Of a stretch of 64,000 nt of DNA, positions 26,866-35,815 are shown piece after piece (within the stretch, counting starts at the first letter, position 1; every line of letters starts with the position of its first letter). Source of the DNA: GWE2-51-13 sp942492825. GTDB taxonomy: Bacteria > Bacillota_I > Bacilli_A > Erysipelotrichales > Erysipelotrichaceae. Under the pieces are notes generated by a model. That model had not been told where the DNA came from. It did not search any database and worked only from the letters and a program-made list of their open reading frames with translations. The translations under genes and the position numbers were made by a program. Where the stretch lies: NCBI GenBank assembly GCA_942492825.1, contig OW818635.1, positions 62,001 through 126,000 of the forward strand. The letters are read 5' to 3'.

Positions 26866-27917
26866 AAACAATCTACGATTACACGTATGAAAACCTAGAG
26901 AAAACCTTGTTGGCGATGGGACATAAAAAATTCCGTTCCCAACAACTTTTCCAGTGGCTATACCGCAAACGGGTCGCTTCTTTCGAAGAAATGAGCGATC
27001 TTTCCAACGAACTGCGCGAAACGTTAAAAACGGATCACGTCATTGATCCTTTGCGTTTGGTGAAGCGTCTGGTTTCGCAAGACGGAACCGTCAAATATCT
27101 ATTCCGGCTCCAAGACGGGAGTTTGGCCGAAACCGTATTGATGCACTATGATTACGGAAAATCGGTCTGCGTGACTTCGCAGATCGGATGCAACATGGGC
27201 TGCGCTTTTTGCGCAAGCGGACTGTTGAAGAAAACCCGTGATGTCACATCCGGCGAAATGGTCGCGCAAGTCATGTATGTGCAGCGCGAACTCGATTCAT
27301 CCCAAGAACGGGTCAGCCATGTGGTCATCATGGGCACCGGCGAACCTTTCGACAATTACGAGAACGTCATGGACTTCATGAACACGATCAACCATGACAA
27401 AGGCTTGGCCATCGGGGCTCGACATATCACGGTTTCGACCTGCGGGATCGTCGATAAGATCCGTCGCTTCGCGAAAGAAAACGTTCAATACAACCTAGCG
27501 ATTTCCTTACATGCGCCCAATGACGCATTACGTTCACGCTTGATGCCGATCAACCAGGCGTATCCCTTGGATCAATTGATGGATGCGATCCGCGAATATG
27601 CCTCCTTAAACAACCGTCGCATTACCTTCGAATATATTCTTCTCAAGGATGTCAACGATAAGGATGAACATGCCCGACAGTTGGCACATCTGATCCACGG
27701 ACTCAACGCATATGTGAACCTGATTCCGTACAACGCGGTCGACGAACATGGATTTAAAGGCGTCAACTTCCCGCAAGCGATGATGTTTTACGACAAACTC
27801 TGCAAACTCAATGTGAAATGTACCTTGCGTCAAGAACATGGCGCGGACATAGATGCGGCATGCGGTCAACTCAGGGCGAAAGTCGAGAGAGGAGAATTGG
27901 ATGATTTGTTGGGGTAA
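26862..27917 (+). CDS. rlmN: Dual-specificity RNA methyltransferase RlmN
   Basis: This 351-aa radical SAM enzyme methylates A2503 of 23S rRNA at C2, and in some bacteria A37 of tRNAs. The cluster motif CNMGCAFCASG, the VVIMGTGEPFDNY segment and the C-terminal CTLRQEHGADIDAACGQL with the second catalytic cysteine are all present. The start is TTG at 26862, inside the end of rsmB (TTGA overlap), with a weak ribosome site, so expression is probably coupled. It overlaps prpC by 17 bases. Confidence 0.96.
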   Translation: MKTIYDYTYENLEKTLLAMGHKKFRSQQLFQWLYRKRVASFEEMSDLSNELRETLKTDHVIDPLRLVKRLVSQDGTVKYLFRLQDGSLAETVLMHYDYGKSVCVTSQIGCNMGCAFCASGLLKKTRDVTSGEMVAQVMYVQRELDSSQERVSHVVIMGTGEPFDNYENVMDFMNTINHDKGLAIGARHITVSTCGIVDKIRRFAKENVQYNLAISLHAPNDALRSRLMPINQAYPLDQLMDAIREYASLNNRRITFEYILLKDVNDKDEHARQLAHLIHGLNAYVNLIPYNAVDEHGFKGVNFPQAMMFYDKLCKLNVKCTLRQEHGADIDAACGQLRAKVERGELDDLLG

Positions 27918-28635
27918 GAGTGATATCGGTAAGAATCGGAAAATGAATCAGGATGCTTTTTTGATATTACACAATGAAAATACTTCATTGGCGATCGTTT
28001 GCGACGGCATGGGCGGCGCTAAAGCCGGCGAAGTCGCCAGCAATCTGGCGTGTCTTACGATGCGTGAATTCTTTACTTCGCATCCGATCGAACCGACGAC
28101 ATCGCTTGAGTTGTGGCTTCGCGATGCGGTGGTTCACGCCAACAAAGCCGTCTATATGCAATCTCTTTCTAAAACAATGTATCATGGCATGGGAACGACC
28201 TTGGTCGGTGTTTTGCATGCGCAAGACAAGATCGTTTGTGTCAATGTCGGCGACAGCCGAATCTATGGTAAAGCAGGAGAAATTTTTGAACAACTCACGG
28301 AAGATCATTCCCTGGTGTTTGAGTTGATGCATCGCGGTTTGATCAATCAACAACAATCCAAGATTCATCCGCAACGTCATGTCTTAACCAACGCCTTAGG
28401 CATCGGAGAGGATATCCGGATCGATATCAAGACCTTGGAAGCGGACTACGAAAGAATTCTGATCTCGAGCGACGGACTCCATTCGATGTTGGAGGATCAT
28501 GAAATACAAAAAATACTGGATACACCGGACTCTTTGGAATCGGTCGGCGAAGCCTTGATCTCAGCGGCCAACGAAGCCGGTGGAAATGACAATATCACCG
28601 TCGTGGTCATCGACCCGCAAGGGGGTGCGCAATGA
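27901..28635 (+). CDS. prpC: PP2C-type serine/threonine phosphatase PrpC
   Basis: This 244-aa metal-dependent phosphatase reverses phosphorylation by PrkC. Motifs are KSDIGKNRKMNQDAFL, VCDGMGGAKAGEVAS, GTTLVGVL, VNVGDSRIY and the terminal GGNDNITVVV. Metal-binding aspartates are kept. The ATG at 27901 has AGAGGAG upstream within rlmN; the frame opens earlier at 27853. It overlaps prkC by four bases, as in most Bacillota. Confidence 0.96.
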   Translation: MICWGKSDIGKNRKMNQDAFLILHNENTSLAIVCDGMGGAKAGEVASNLACLTMREFFTSHPIEPTTSLELWLRDAVVHANKAVYMQSLSKTMYHGMGTTLVGVLHAQDKIVCVNVGDSRIYGKAGEIFEQLTEDHSLVFELMHRGLINQQQSKIHPQRHVLTNALGIGEDIRIDIKTLEADYERILISSDGLHSMLEDHEIQKILDTPDSLESVGEALISAANEAGGNDNITVVVIDPQGGAQ

Positions 28636-30287
28636 ACGAATTGTTAGGAAAACGCTACATGCTCGTCCAACCCTTGGGGGAAGGCGGCATGGCGAACGTT
28701 TATTTAGCGATCGATACTCTTCTCAACCGTGAAGTCGCGGTGAAGATACTCCGTGGTGATCTTTCCGGAGACGCGGTCGCGCTGTTGCGGTTTCAACGCG
28801 AAGCCAACGCGGCCAGTGCGTTAAGTCATCCCAACATCGTCGAAATTTACGATGTGGGTGAAGAGAACGGGAAACATTATATCGTCATGGAATATGTGCG
28901 TGGCAAGACATTAAAGCAACTCATCCAACAACGCGGTGCGATGGAAAAGCAAGAAGCTGTTCTCATCATGGAACAATTGGTTTCGGCGGTCATCGTAGCC
29001 CATGAAAACAATATCATCCATCGCGATATCAAACCGCAAAACGTCCTTGTGAAGGATGACGGAACCGTCAAGATCACCGACTTCGGGATCGCGACGGCGC
29101 AAGACGCCGTCCAATTGACCCAGACCGATACCGTCATGGGTAGCGTTCACTATCTGGCGCCGGAATTGGCACGCGGGGAAACCGCGACTTTCCAAAGCGA
29201 TATCTATGCCTTGGGAATCGTGTTCTTCGAACTGCTTACAGGCAATGTCCCGCACACCGGTGATGCGCCGGTGCAGATCGCGTTGAAACACATGCGTGAG
29301 TCGATTCCATCGATTCGTGAATGTAACGCGACCTTACCCCAATCCATCGATAATATCATCATTAAAGCCACGGTCAAAAACAAGACCAACCGATACAAAG
29401 ACGGAAAAGAATTGTTGCTTGATCTTCAACACTGTTTGGACGACAATCGGCTTAACGAACCGAAACTCGCTTTTCTCGAAGACACCGCCAACGGCGATAC
29501 CTTGGTGATTCCGGATGTATCCACGATCCGTGATAAAAAACGTCCGACCGCGGCTTATACGATCATCGGGATCGGACTGACGCTTTTGGCCGGCATCATC
29601 ATCGTGATGGTCGTCGTCTTGGGCGGTTTGATCGAACCGACCAGCCGGATCGTCAAGATTCCGGAAGTCACCGGAATGACTTTGGATGAAGCGAAAACCG
29701 AACTCAATAAACTGGTTTTAAGTGTCTATACCGTCCGTTATCAACTCACCGACGATATTCCGGAAGGGGAAGTCATTTCCGTCTCACCGGCCGCCGGGAC
29801 CGAAGTCGAAAAAGGGTCGACCGTCACCATCGTCATTTCCGAAGGGATTTATTTCGTCGTCGACGATTACACAAACTTAATGATCGACGATGTCAAAACC
29901 TTGCTTGAGGATGCGAACATTACGATCCGTACCGAAAACGAACCCAACGCCACGGTCAAACCCGGCACGATCCTGCGTCAGGAAATCCTGAGCGAAGGAA
30001 CCAAACTGGATCCCAAGCGTCAATACGAAATCAAATTCTATGTCGCTTCGAACATCGAGTTCATCATTCCCACGACGATTTTGGGCATGGATATCCAAAG
30101 CGCCAAAAGCATGCTGGAGAGCGATAGTTACGGTGCGAAAGTTAAACTATCCCAGAAATCGACCGAGGGGATGAGTGAGGAAGAAATCGCAACCTTGGTC
30201 CGTAACGTGGTCATCGAAGCGTCGCCGAATGTCGGCAGTTATTACGTACAAGGGGAAACCAATGACATTACCCTCTATTACTATTAG
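28632..30287 (+). CDS. prkC: Hanks-type Ser/Thr kinase with PASTA domains, PrkC/StkP type
   Basis: This 551-aa kinase has an N-terminal catalytic domain (LGEGGMANVYLA, VAVKIL, HRDIKPQNVL, DFGIA). A single membrane segment near residues 310-335 follows (AAYTIIGIGLTLLAGIIIVMVV spans it). Three extracellular PASTA-like repeats come next, the first two clear (VKIPEVTGMTLDEAKTEL, VVDDYTNLMIDDVKTLL) and the third diverged. PASTA domains bind peptidoglycan fragments and signal cell wall state. It is in an operon with prpC and rsgA. Confidence 0.95.
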   Translation: MNELLGKRYMLVQPLGEGGMANVYLAIDTLLNREVAVKILRGDLSGDAVALLRFQREANAASALSHPNIVEIYDVGEENGKHYIVMEYVRGKTLKQLIQQRGAMEKQEAVLIMEQLVSAVIVAHENNIIHRDIKPQNVLVKDDGTVKITDFGIATAQDAVQLTQTDTVMGSVHYLAPELARGETATFQSDIYALGIVFFELLTGNVPHTGDAPVQIALKHMRESIPSIRECNATLPQSIDNIIIKATVKNKTNRYKDGKELLLDLQHCLDDNRLNEPKLAFLEDTANGDTLVIPDVSTIRDKKRPTAAYTIIGIGLTLLAGIIIVMVVVLGGLIEPTSRIVKIPEVTGMTLDEAKTELNKLVLSVYTVRYQLTDDIPEGEVISVSPAAGTEVEKGSTVTIVISEGIYFVVDDYTNLMIDDVKTLLEDANITIRTENEPNATVKPGTILRQEILSEGTKLDPKRQYEIKFYVASNIEFIIPTTILGMDIQSAKSMLESDSYGAKVKLSQKSTEGMSEEEIATLVRNVVIEASPNVGSYYVQGETNDITLYYY

Positions 30288-30295
30288 GAACCCGC

Positions 30296-31165
30296 ATGCC
30301 TGAGGCACGGATCATTAAGATCGTATCCAACCAGTATACTTTGTTGGATCATCAAGGCAACCAGTTTTTGGCGGTCGCGATGGGCAAACTACGTTTAAAA
30401 CGTTCGCCAGTCGTCGGGGATTACGTACGCTATCTTGTCCATGAAGGGCAGATCGGAATCGAAGAGGTTTTGCCGCGAAAAAACGAACTCATACGACCTC
30501 TGATCGCCAATGTCGATCAAGCCTTGGTCGTCATGAGTGCGGTCAAACCACCGTTCTCGTCGGTATTGGTCGATCGATTGTGCATATTGATCCGCGCCGC
30601 CAACATCGAACCGGTGTTGATCGTTACGAAACTTGATTTGGTACCGACCGATGATCCGCTCTACGAAACCTTGAAACAGTATCGCCACGGCGGTACGACG
30701 GTCGTGGAAGTCGGACGGGATCGACCCATCGATGCCGTATTGGAGATGTTAGAAGGAAAAATCAGCGTACTTACGGGACAAAGCGGTGTCGGGAAGTCTT
30801 CCTTGGTCAACCGATTGGATCTGAAATTCGACCTCGAAACACAAGAGATTTCAAAAGCCTTGGGACGCGGGAAACATACGACCCGTCATGTCGAACTCCA
30901 TCATGCCGGCGGCGGTTGGGTCGCCGATACTCCCGGGTTTTCATCCTTGGACTTTTCGTTATTGGATCCGGATCAGATTGGCTCGTACATCGTCGAATTT
31001 AGACCTTACCTCGGTTTATGCAAGTTCCGCAATTGTCACCACGAGAATGAACCGGAATGCGCGGTAAAGGAAGCGGTAATGAAGGGCGAAATCCCGGCGG
31101 ACCGTTATCAGAATTATATCGATGTCTATAAAATAAGCAAAGAAGCAAAGGAGAACCAATACTAA
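30296..31165 (+). CDS. rsgA: Ribosome small-subunit GTPase RsgA
   Basis: This 289-aa circularly permuted GTPase matures the 30S subunit. It has an N-terminal OB-fold, G4 TKLD ahead of G1 GQSGVGKSSLVN, G3 DTPGFSSLD and the C-terminal zinc module CKFRNCHHENEPEC. AGGA is near the ATG, and the stop shares a base with the rpe start. The prpC-prkC-rsgA-rpe-thiN order matches that of many Bacillota. Confidence 0.96.
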   Translation: MPEARIIKIVSNQYTLLDHQGNQFLAVAMGKLRLKRSPVVGDYVRYLVHEGQIGIEEVLPRKNELIRPLIANVDQALVVMSAVKPPFSSVLVDRLCILIRAANIEPVLIVTKLDLVPTDDPLYETLKQYRHGGTTVVEVGRDRPIDAVLEMLEGKISVLTGQSGVGKSSLVNRLDLKFDLETQEISKALGRGKHTTRHVELHHAGGGWVADTPGFSSLDFSLLDPDQIGSYIVEFRPYLGLCKFRNCHHENEPECAVKEAVMKGEIPADRYQNYIDVYKISKEAKENQY

Positions 31166-31809
31166 TGATCATCTCACCTTCAATTTTATCGATGGACTTT
31201 TCCGACATGAACGGACAATTGGCGCAAGTCGAAGACAGCGGGGCACAGTGGCTTCATTTCGATGTCATGGACGGCCATTTCGTACGTAACCTGACCTTCG
31301 GACCCGACTTACTGAAAGGCGTGCGTAAGCGCTCTTCGTTGGTGATGGACGTGCATATCATGGTGGAAGATCCCGCCTACTTTTCGGAAGTTTTTCTTAA
31401 TGCGGGAGCCGACGGAATTACATTCCATATCGAAGCCTGCGAAAGCGCGACACAGTGTCATGAGATTTTGGATTCCATCAACAAGCGCGGTAAACGTGCC
31501 GGACTTTCGCTTCGTCCGCAAACTCCGATCGAAGACCTATATCCGTACTTGGACAAATGCGGATTGATTTTAATGATGGGCGTCAATCCGGGATTCGGCG
31601 GACAAGCGTTTATCCCGGAAACCGTCGATCGTATCGCAAAGTTACGGTCTGAAATCGATCGTCGTAATCTTGAAACCTTGATCGAAGTGGACGGCGGAAT
31701 CAACGCCGAGACCGGTAAGCTCTGTAAAGAAGCCGGTGCCGACGTATTGGTTGCCGGGAGTTATGTGTTTAAAAACGATATCCGCACCGCGGTGAAGAGT
31801 CTGATGTGA
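31165..31809 (+). CDS. rpe: Ribulose-phosphate 3-epimerase
   Basis: This 214-aa TIM-barrel enzyme interconverts ribulose 5-phosphate and xylulose 5-phosphate. Signatures are SPSILSMDFSDM, HFDVMDGHFVRNLTFGP, VHIMVEDP and MGVNPGFGGQAFIPE, with the phosphate-binding VDGGIN and ADVLVAGSYVF. AAAGGAG precedes the ATG. It overlaps rsgA by one base and thiN by four. Confidence 0.97.
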   Translation: MIISPSILSMDFSDMNGQLAQVEDSGAQWLHFDVMDGHFVRNLTFGPDLLKGVRKRSSLVMDVHIMVEDPAYFSEVFLNAGADGITFHIEACESATQCHEILDSINKRGKRAGLSLRPQTPIEDLYPYLDKCGLILMMGVNPGFGGQAFIPETVDRIAKLRSEIDRRNLETLIEVDGGINAETGKLCKEAGADVLVAGSYVFKNDIRTAVKSLM

Positions 31810-32414
31810 AGAACGTCGTCTTGGTTTGCGGATGGCAGGAAGAGTTGCCGGATAATGATGGTTCCGATTGGGTCGGCATTGATCGCGGAGCGCTGCTTTT
31901 GGCACGTGCTGCGCGTAAGATGATCTTCGCCATCGGTGATTTCGATTCCGTGACCGAAGCGGAACGAAGCGAGATCACCGCCCTTGCGTCAGAGACGTTG
32001 GTCCTCAACCCGATTAAAGATATCAGCGATACCGAGGCTGCGTTGATCGAATGTTTGAAGCGAGGGTATAAGCGAATCGAACTGTGGGGCGGATTGGGCG
32101 GACGGTTTGATCACGCTTGGGTGAACGTGTTGTTACTGAAGCAATATAAGGAACTGCGGCTTGTGGATCGTCAAAACCTTGTTTTTACGCTAGAGGTCGG
32201 CGAACATGAGGTCGAGCGATTGAATTTTAAGTATGTATCGATCTTTGCGCTTGAGCCTTCCATCGTTTCCTTGGATCATGTTGCCTATCCGTTGGACCAT
32301 AAACCGTTGACACCGGACATGACATTGGGTTTAAGCAATCAAATCCTGAACCAAAAAGCACGCGTTAGCGTGCATGCGGGAAGGATCATGGTCATTTGTA
32401 GCTCGGATGCATAA
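31806..32414 (+). CDS. thiN: Thiamine pyrophosphokinase
   Basis: This 202-aa enzyme converts thiamine to thiamine diphosphate. Family features are GIDRGALLLARA, AIGDFDSVTEAE, DISDTEAALIECLKRG and LWGGLGGRFDHAWVN. The start codon is GTG at 31806, within the end of rpe. It is the last gene of the long housekeeping operon and is followed by a terminator shared with rpmB. Confidence 0.94.
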   Translation: MKNVVLVCGWQEELPDNDGSDWVGIDRGALLLARAARKMIFAIGDFDSVTEAERSEITALASETLVLNPIKDISDTEAALIECLKRGYKRIELWGGLGGRFDHAWVNVLLLKQYKELRLVDRQNLVFTLEVGEHEVERLNFKYVSIFALEPSIVSLDHVAYPLDHKPLTPDMTLGLSNQILNQKARVSVHAGRIMVICSSDA

Positions 32415-32415
32415 A

Positions 32416-32437
32416 AAAATGGAGTTTCCTCCATTTT
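32416..32437. terminator. Bidirectional terminator between thiN and rpmB
   Basis: A 9-bp stem (32416-32424 with 32429-32437, loop TTTC) is flanked by A-rich and T-rich arms. Confidence 0.75.
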
Positions 32438-32439
32438 GA

Positions 32440-32631
32440 TTAGCCTTGTTGAGCGGCTTTCAACGTTTTCAATGCACGAGCGGATACACGGATGCGGACA
32501 GGCTTGCCATCGACGATGACTCTGACCTTTTGTAAGTTGACGTTCCAGCGGCGGCGGGAAGCCTGCAGGGAGTGAGAACGTTTATTTCCGTATTGCGCTG
32601 TTTTACCTGTTACGGCACAAACTTTTGACAT
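32440..32631 (-). CDS. rpmB: 50S ribosomal protein L28
   Basis: This 63-aa protein has the L28 pattern (CAVTGKTAQYGNKRSHSLQASRRRWNVNLQKV, VSARALKTLK). Only one of the four zinc cysteines of the C+ form is present, so this is largely a C-minus L28. A strong AAAGGAGG ribosome site precedes the ATG. It is monocistronic, on the strand opposite its neighbours. Confidence 0.97.
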   Translation of the reverse strand: MSKVCAVTGKTAQYGNKRSHSLQASRRRWNVNLQKVRVIVDGKPVRIRVSARALKTLKAAQQG

Positions 32632-32667
32632 ACCGAAGACCTCCTTTCGATTGGATTTTGCTTCGTA

Positions 32668-32696
32668 AGTGTATCATGAACACTCATGGAATGCAA
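32668..32696 (-). promoter_or_regulatory. Promoter of rpmB
   Basis: On the minus strand: TTGCAT (32691-32696), a 17-base spacer ending in TGA, and TACACT (32668-32673). Confidence 0.6.
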
Positions 32697-32718
32697 GTAA
32701 AATGGGGAAAATTTCTTT

Positions 32719-32752
32719 TTTAAAACATGCGTGCCTATGGTATGATATAGGC
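32719..32752 (+). promoter_or_regulatory. Promoter of ftsAZ with overlapping palindrome
   Basis: TTTAAA (32719-32724), a 16-base spacer and TGG-TATGAT (-10 at 32741-32746). A 6-bp inverted repeat (GCCTAT at 32733-32738, ATAGGC at 32747-32752) is centred on the -10 box and may be an operator. Confidence 0.5.
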
Positions 32753-32772
32753 AAGATTAAGGAGGGATGTCA

Positions 32773-34020
32773 GTGAGCGACCAGCAGATCTATGCGGCCT
32801 TGGAATTGGCTGATCATGAAGTCCGCCTCTTGGTCGGGGAGTTCCACAACACCCGTCTCAACATACTTAAAGTAGAAAAAGTCAAGTGCTCGGGGATCGA
32901 GGGAATCACGATCGTCGATCCGGATGCCGTCGTGACGGCATTAAAATCGGCCGTCAACAACGCTTCGACGAATTTGGGAGCGAAGGTCCAGCGAGTACTT
33001 TTACTTTTACCTTCCTGGGGGATGAAACGTTTCTCGCGCAGAGTGCAAGTCGCAGTCGAAAGCCGGGTCGGGTCGACGGACGTACGCAATGCGATACGGG
33101 AAGCCTTGAAGACGGATTTACCGGAAAACCTTGAATTGATCAATACGATCATCACCAAATATACCGTCAACGGGATCGGGTATCGCCGATTACCGCTTGG
33201 GGAAGAATGCGCATCCATGGGCGTGGATGTCGATTTGATTTGCGCCGATAAGGATATGACGTTCGCCTATGCGGAAATCGTCGAGAAAGCGGGCTTGGAA
33301 ATCACCGATGTCAGCTTGGACAGTTTCGCCGTTGCGAAAGAAGCCTCGTTGGCGGAAAAGAGTATCGATTCGTTCGTGATTTTGATTCGTGTCGAACGTC
33401 AAACGACGACATTGACCTTGTTTGCGAAAGGTCGTCTGATTTCCTCGGAAATTCTGTTTGGCGGAAGCGATGCCTTGATATCGGCATTGGTCGGAGAATT
33501 CCATATTCCGATCGACGTGGCCGAACGGCTGATCTATTCCAACGTCCGATTGGGGTTGGAGAAATACGCATCCAGTCCGATTTACCTATGGGCTAATGAA
33601 GGGAAGACGTATACGTTGAGCGAAGAACAATTGATCAAAACGATTTCCGTTCCGATGGACGAATGGATCCGCGATATCAAACGGTGTTGCGAACCGATCT
33701 TGGAATCAGGGAGCGCAACGTTGGTGTTGACCGGGGAAGCGGCCGAAATCGTCGGATTTGACCAGCAATTGGAAAAAGCGGTCGGCGCATCGACGCAAAC
33801 CTACATTCCGCAGACCTTGGGCGTACGTAGCAGTGCGTTAAGCGCGGCCACCGGTCTCTTCTACGTATTGAAAGACCAAAGTTCCTACCGTCAGAACATT
33901 CTGCCGGGCATCAATATCGAAGAATTTAACGCCGGACGGGTCGGCAAAAAGGAAAGCGGCATCGACGATACCTTGACGCGCAAGCTGAAGGGTATCTTAT
34001 TTGAAACCCGAGGGAAGTAA
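32773..34020 (+). CDS. ftsA: Divergent FtsA-like cell division protein
   Basis: This protein of about 415 aa has the FtsA layout and the position directly before ftsZ. The actin-like phosphate motifs are lost: the usual DIGTSK at the N-terminus reads ELADHE, and the usual DIGGGTTD reads IRVERQTTT. The C-terminus ends in a basic amphipathic stretch (LTRKLKGILFETRGK), suitable for membrane binding. It probably tethers FtsZ but may not bind or hydrolyse ATP. GTG at 32773 is preferred since GGAGGG touches the ATG at 32767 directly. Confidence 0.85.
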   Translation: MSDQQIYAALELADHEVRLLVGEFHNTRLNILKVEKVKCSGIEGITIVDPDAVVTALKSAVNNASTNLGAKVQRVLLLLPSWGMKRFSRRVQVAVESRVGSTDVRNAIREALKTDLPENLELINTIITKYTVNGIGYRRLPLGEECASMGVDVDLICADKDMTFAYAEIVEKAGLEITDVSLDSFAVAKEASLAEKSIDSFVILIRVERQTTTLTLFAKGRLISSEILFGGSDALISALVGEFHIPIDVAERLIYSNVRLGLEKYASSPIYLWANEGKTYTLSEEQLIKTISVPMDEWIRDIKRCCEPILESGSATLVLTGEAAEIVGFDQQLEKAVGASTQTYIPQTLGVRSSALSAATGLFYVLKDQSSYRQNILPGINIEEFNAGRVGKKESGIDDTLTRKLKGILFETRGK

Positions 34021-34037
34021 ACATGGAGGGTCCCACA

Positions 34038-35105
34038 ATGAGTGAATTACAGTACAATCAGGTAGCGAAAATCAAAGTGTTCGGTGTTGGCGGCGCGGGG
34101 TGCAATGCCATCAACCGAATGGTGGACGAAGGCTTGCAGGGCGTGGATTTCTTTGTGGCCAACACGGATGTCCAAGTCTTGAACGTTTCACCGGTCCACA
34201 ATAAAATCATCCTCGGTCGCGAGACTACCAAGGGTTTGGGTGCCGGAGCGAATCCGGAAGTCGGCCGTAAATCCGCGATGGAAAGCGAAGCGGAGATCCG
34301 TGAAGCGATCAAAGACGCGGACATGGTTTTCATCACCGCCGGTTTGGGCGGAGGAACAGGTACGGGCGCCGCGCCGTTATTCGCGAAGATAGCGAAGGAA
34401 CAAGGTTGTTTGACGGTCGGCATCGTTACTAAACCGTTTGGATTCGAAGGTAAGAAACGGATGAATCAAGCGTTGGCCGGTTTGGAAGAATTGCGTCAAT
34501 ATGTCGATTCGCTCATCATTGTCTCAAATAACCAATTATTGGAGGTCATCGGTCGCATTCCGTTTGTGGAAGCGTTCAAAGAAGCCGACAATGTCTTGCG
34601 TCAAGGGGTTCAAACGATCACCGATTTGATCGCCGTTCCCGCCATGATCAACCTAGACTTCGCGGATGTCCGTGCGGTCATGGAGGGTCAAGGCACCGCG
34701 TTGATCGGTATCGGTATGGCTCAAGGCGAAACCAAGGCGGCGGATGCGGCGGCACGTGCGATCACTTCGCCTTTGCTGGAAGCGCAGATCCGTGGAGCAC
34801 GCAACGCGATCGTCAACGTTACCGGCGGAAATACGATTACCATCTACGACGCCAACGACGCCGTCGAATACATCCGTGAAGCCGCGGGATCGGACATCGA
34901 CATCATCTTCGGGGTTGCGATCAACGATAAGATCGGCGACGCCATCATCGTTACCGTCATCGCGACCGGATTCGATCTACCTAGACAAAACGTCACGACC
35001 CGTCCGATCGCCGAAGCCCGCAAGGTTTCCGAGTCCATCCAGACACCGGAAGTCGAAGTGGACGATATCAGTGACATTCCGAATTTCTTCCGTTCAAGAG
35101 GTTGA
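34038..35105 (+). CDS. ftsZ: Cell division GTPase FtsZ
   Basis: This 355-aa tubulin-like protein forms the Z-ring. The GTP motif GGGTGTGAAP, N-terminal KVFGVGGAGCNAINRM and the conserved C-terminal peptide ISDIPNFFRSRG are intact. The linker is short. The ATG at 34038 follows GGAGGG; the in-frame ATG at 34023 overlaps that ribosome site. It is transcribed with ftsA, and no murein-synthesis genes lie nearby, so the classical dcw cluster is broken up. Confidence 0.98.
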   Translation: MSELQYNQVAKIKVFGVGGAGCNAINRMVDEGLQGVDFFVANTDVQVLNVSPVHNKIILGRETTKGLGAGANPEVGRKSAMESEAEIREAIKDADMVFITAGLGGGTGTGAAPLFAKIAKEQGCLTVGIVTKPFGFEGKKRMNQALAGLEELRQYVDSLIIVSNNQLLEVIGRIPFVEAFKEADNVLRQGVQTITDLIAVPAMINLDFADVRAVMEGQGTALIGIGMAQGETKAADAAARAITSPLLEAQIRGARNAIVNVTGGNTITIYDANDAVEYIREAAGSDIDIIFGVAINDKIGDAIIVTVIATGFDLPRQNVTTRPIAEARKVSESIQTPEVEVDDISDIPNFFRSRG

Positions 35106-35122
35106 TTCCAACCTCTTTTTTT
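35097..35122 (+). terminator. Terminator of ftsAZ
   Basis: An 8-bp stem (35097-35104 with 35109-35116, loop ATTC) followed by T7. Confidence 0.85.
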
Positions 35123-35133
35123 GTGCGCTTTCT

Positions 35134-35162
35134 TTGTTTTCTACGATGAAAACTGGTAGGAT
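35134..35162 (+). promoter_or_regulatory. Promoter of the 35185 gene
   Basis: TTGTTT (35134-35139), a 17-base spacer ending in TGG, and TAGGAT (35157-35162). Confidence 0.5.
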
Positions 35163-35184
35163 TATGGCATCGAGGTAATGCCAA

Positions 35185-35646
35185 ATGAATCTCTTATATT
35201 TACATGCGAACATGTTTCGCGACACATATCGATGTAAGCAAGTGCGTCAACGCTTGCGTGGGTTTATGATCGAAACGGCTATCGATTTCGTCTTTATCGG
35301 AGGCGTCGATCGGGATACCCTCACGAAGATCGAAGAAATCAAAGCACGTCATCCCGAGTTCGATATTCCGGTATTCGTCCGTATCGGACGATATCAGATC
35401 GAAGACGAATTGGTCGAATTGGATGCGACTTCCTTGACGATCGATGACCAACGGTTTATCCCGCAAGACGGCTCGGTCGTATTCATCGAAACCGATCCGG
35501 AGGTTAAAGGCAATTATATAGCCTTGGACTTCTTCGCCGATGAGGATTTCGCGGATTATCACGGAGAAATCGATGCGCAGAGTTTAAGCGAACTGATCGA
35601 ATTCATGCATCCCGAACCCAAACAAAGCAAACGCCATCTCAACTAG
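35185..35646 (+). CDS. Soluble protein of unknown function
   Basis: This 153-aa acidic protein has no membrane segment and no motif I can assign. It has an alternating beta/alpha character (IDFVFIGGVDRDTLTKIEEI, IPVFVRIGRYQIEDEL, GSVVFIETDPEVKGNYIALDFF). It sits alone between two strong terminators (after ftsZ and after itself) with its own promoter. GAGG lies about ten bases before the ATG. Base composition matches the neighbours. Confidence 0.75.
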   Translation: MNLLYLHANMFRDTYRCKQVRQRLRGFMIETAIDFVFIGGVDRDTLTKIEEIKARHPEFDIPVFVRIGRYQIEDELVELDATSLTIDDQRFIPQDGSVVFIETDPEVKGNYIALDFFADEDFADYHGEIDAQSLSELIEFMHPEPKQSKRHLN

Positions 35647-35658
35647 ATGGCTTTTTTT
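35633..35658 (+). terminator. Terminator of the 35185 gene
   Basis: A 7-bp stem (35633-35639 with 35645-35651, 5-base loop) followed by T7. The stop codon is in the loop region. Confidence 0.85.
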
Positions 35659-35773
35659 ACGATGGAAAAATCATTGAAGGTAAATAGGAAAAATTTCGTT
35701 AAACAGTTCAAAATCATCAAAATGTTAAATTATACGTACTAAATGTAAAATAAACTTGACAAATAGTATAATA

Positions 35774-35790
35774 GGATATACGCTATAGCC
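35774..35790. promoter_or_regulatory. Imperfect palindrome upstream of the membrane/HTH gene pair
   Basis: GGATATA-CGC-TATAGCC (6 of 7 positions symmetric) lies downstream of TTGACA (35756-35761) and TATAAT (35767-35772). It may be the site of the small HTH regulator encoded at 36315. Confidence 0.4.
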
Positions 35791-35815
35791 AGATAAACAC
35801 AAAGGAGGTTCGTTT

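Noticed and set aside
32358..32373. Hairpin GCACGC-GTTA-GCGTGC as a terminator
   Set aside because: It lies inside the thiN coding region without a T-run; the real terminator is at 32416.
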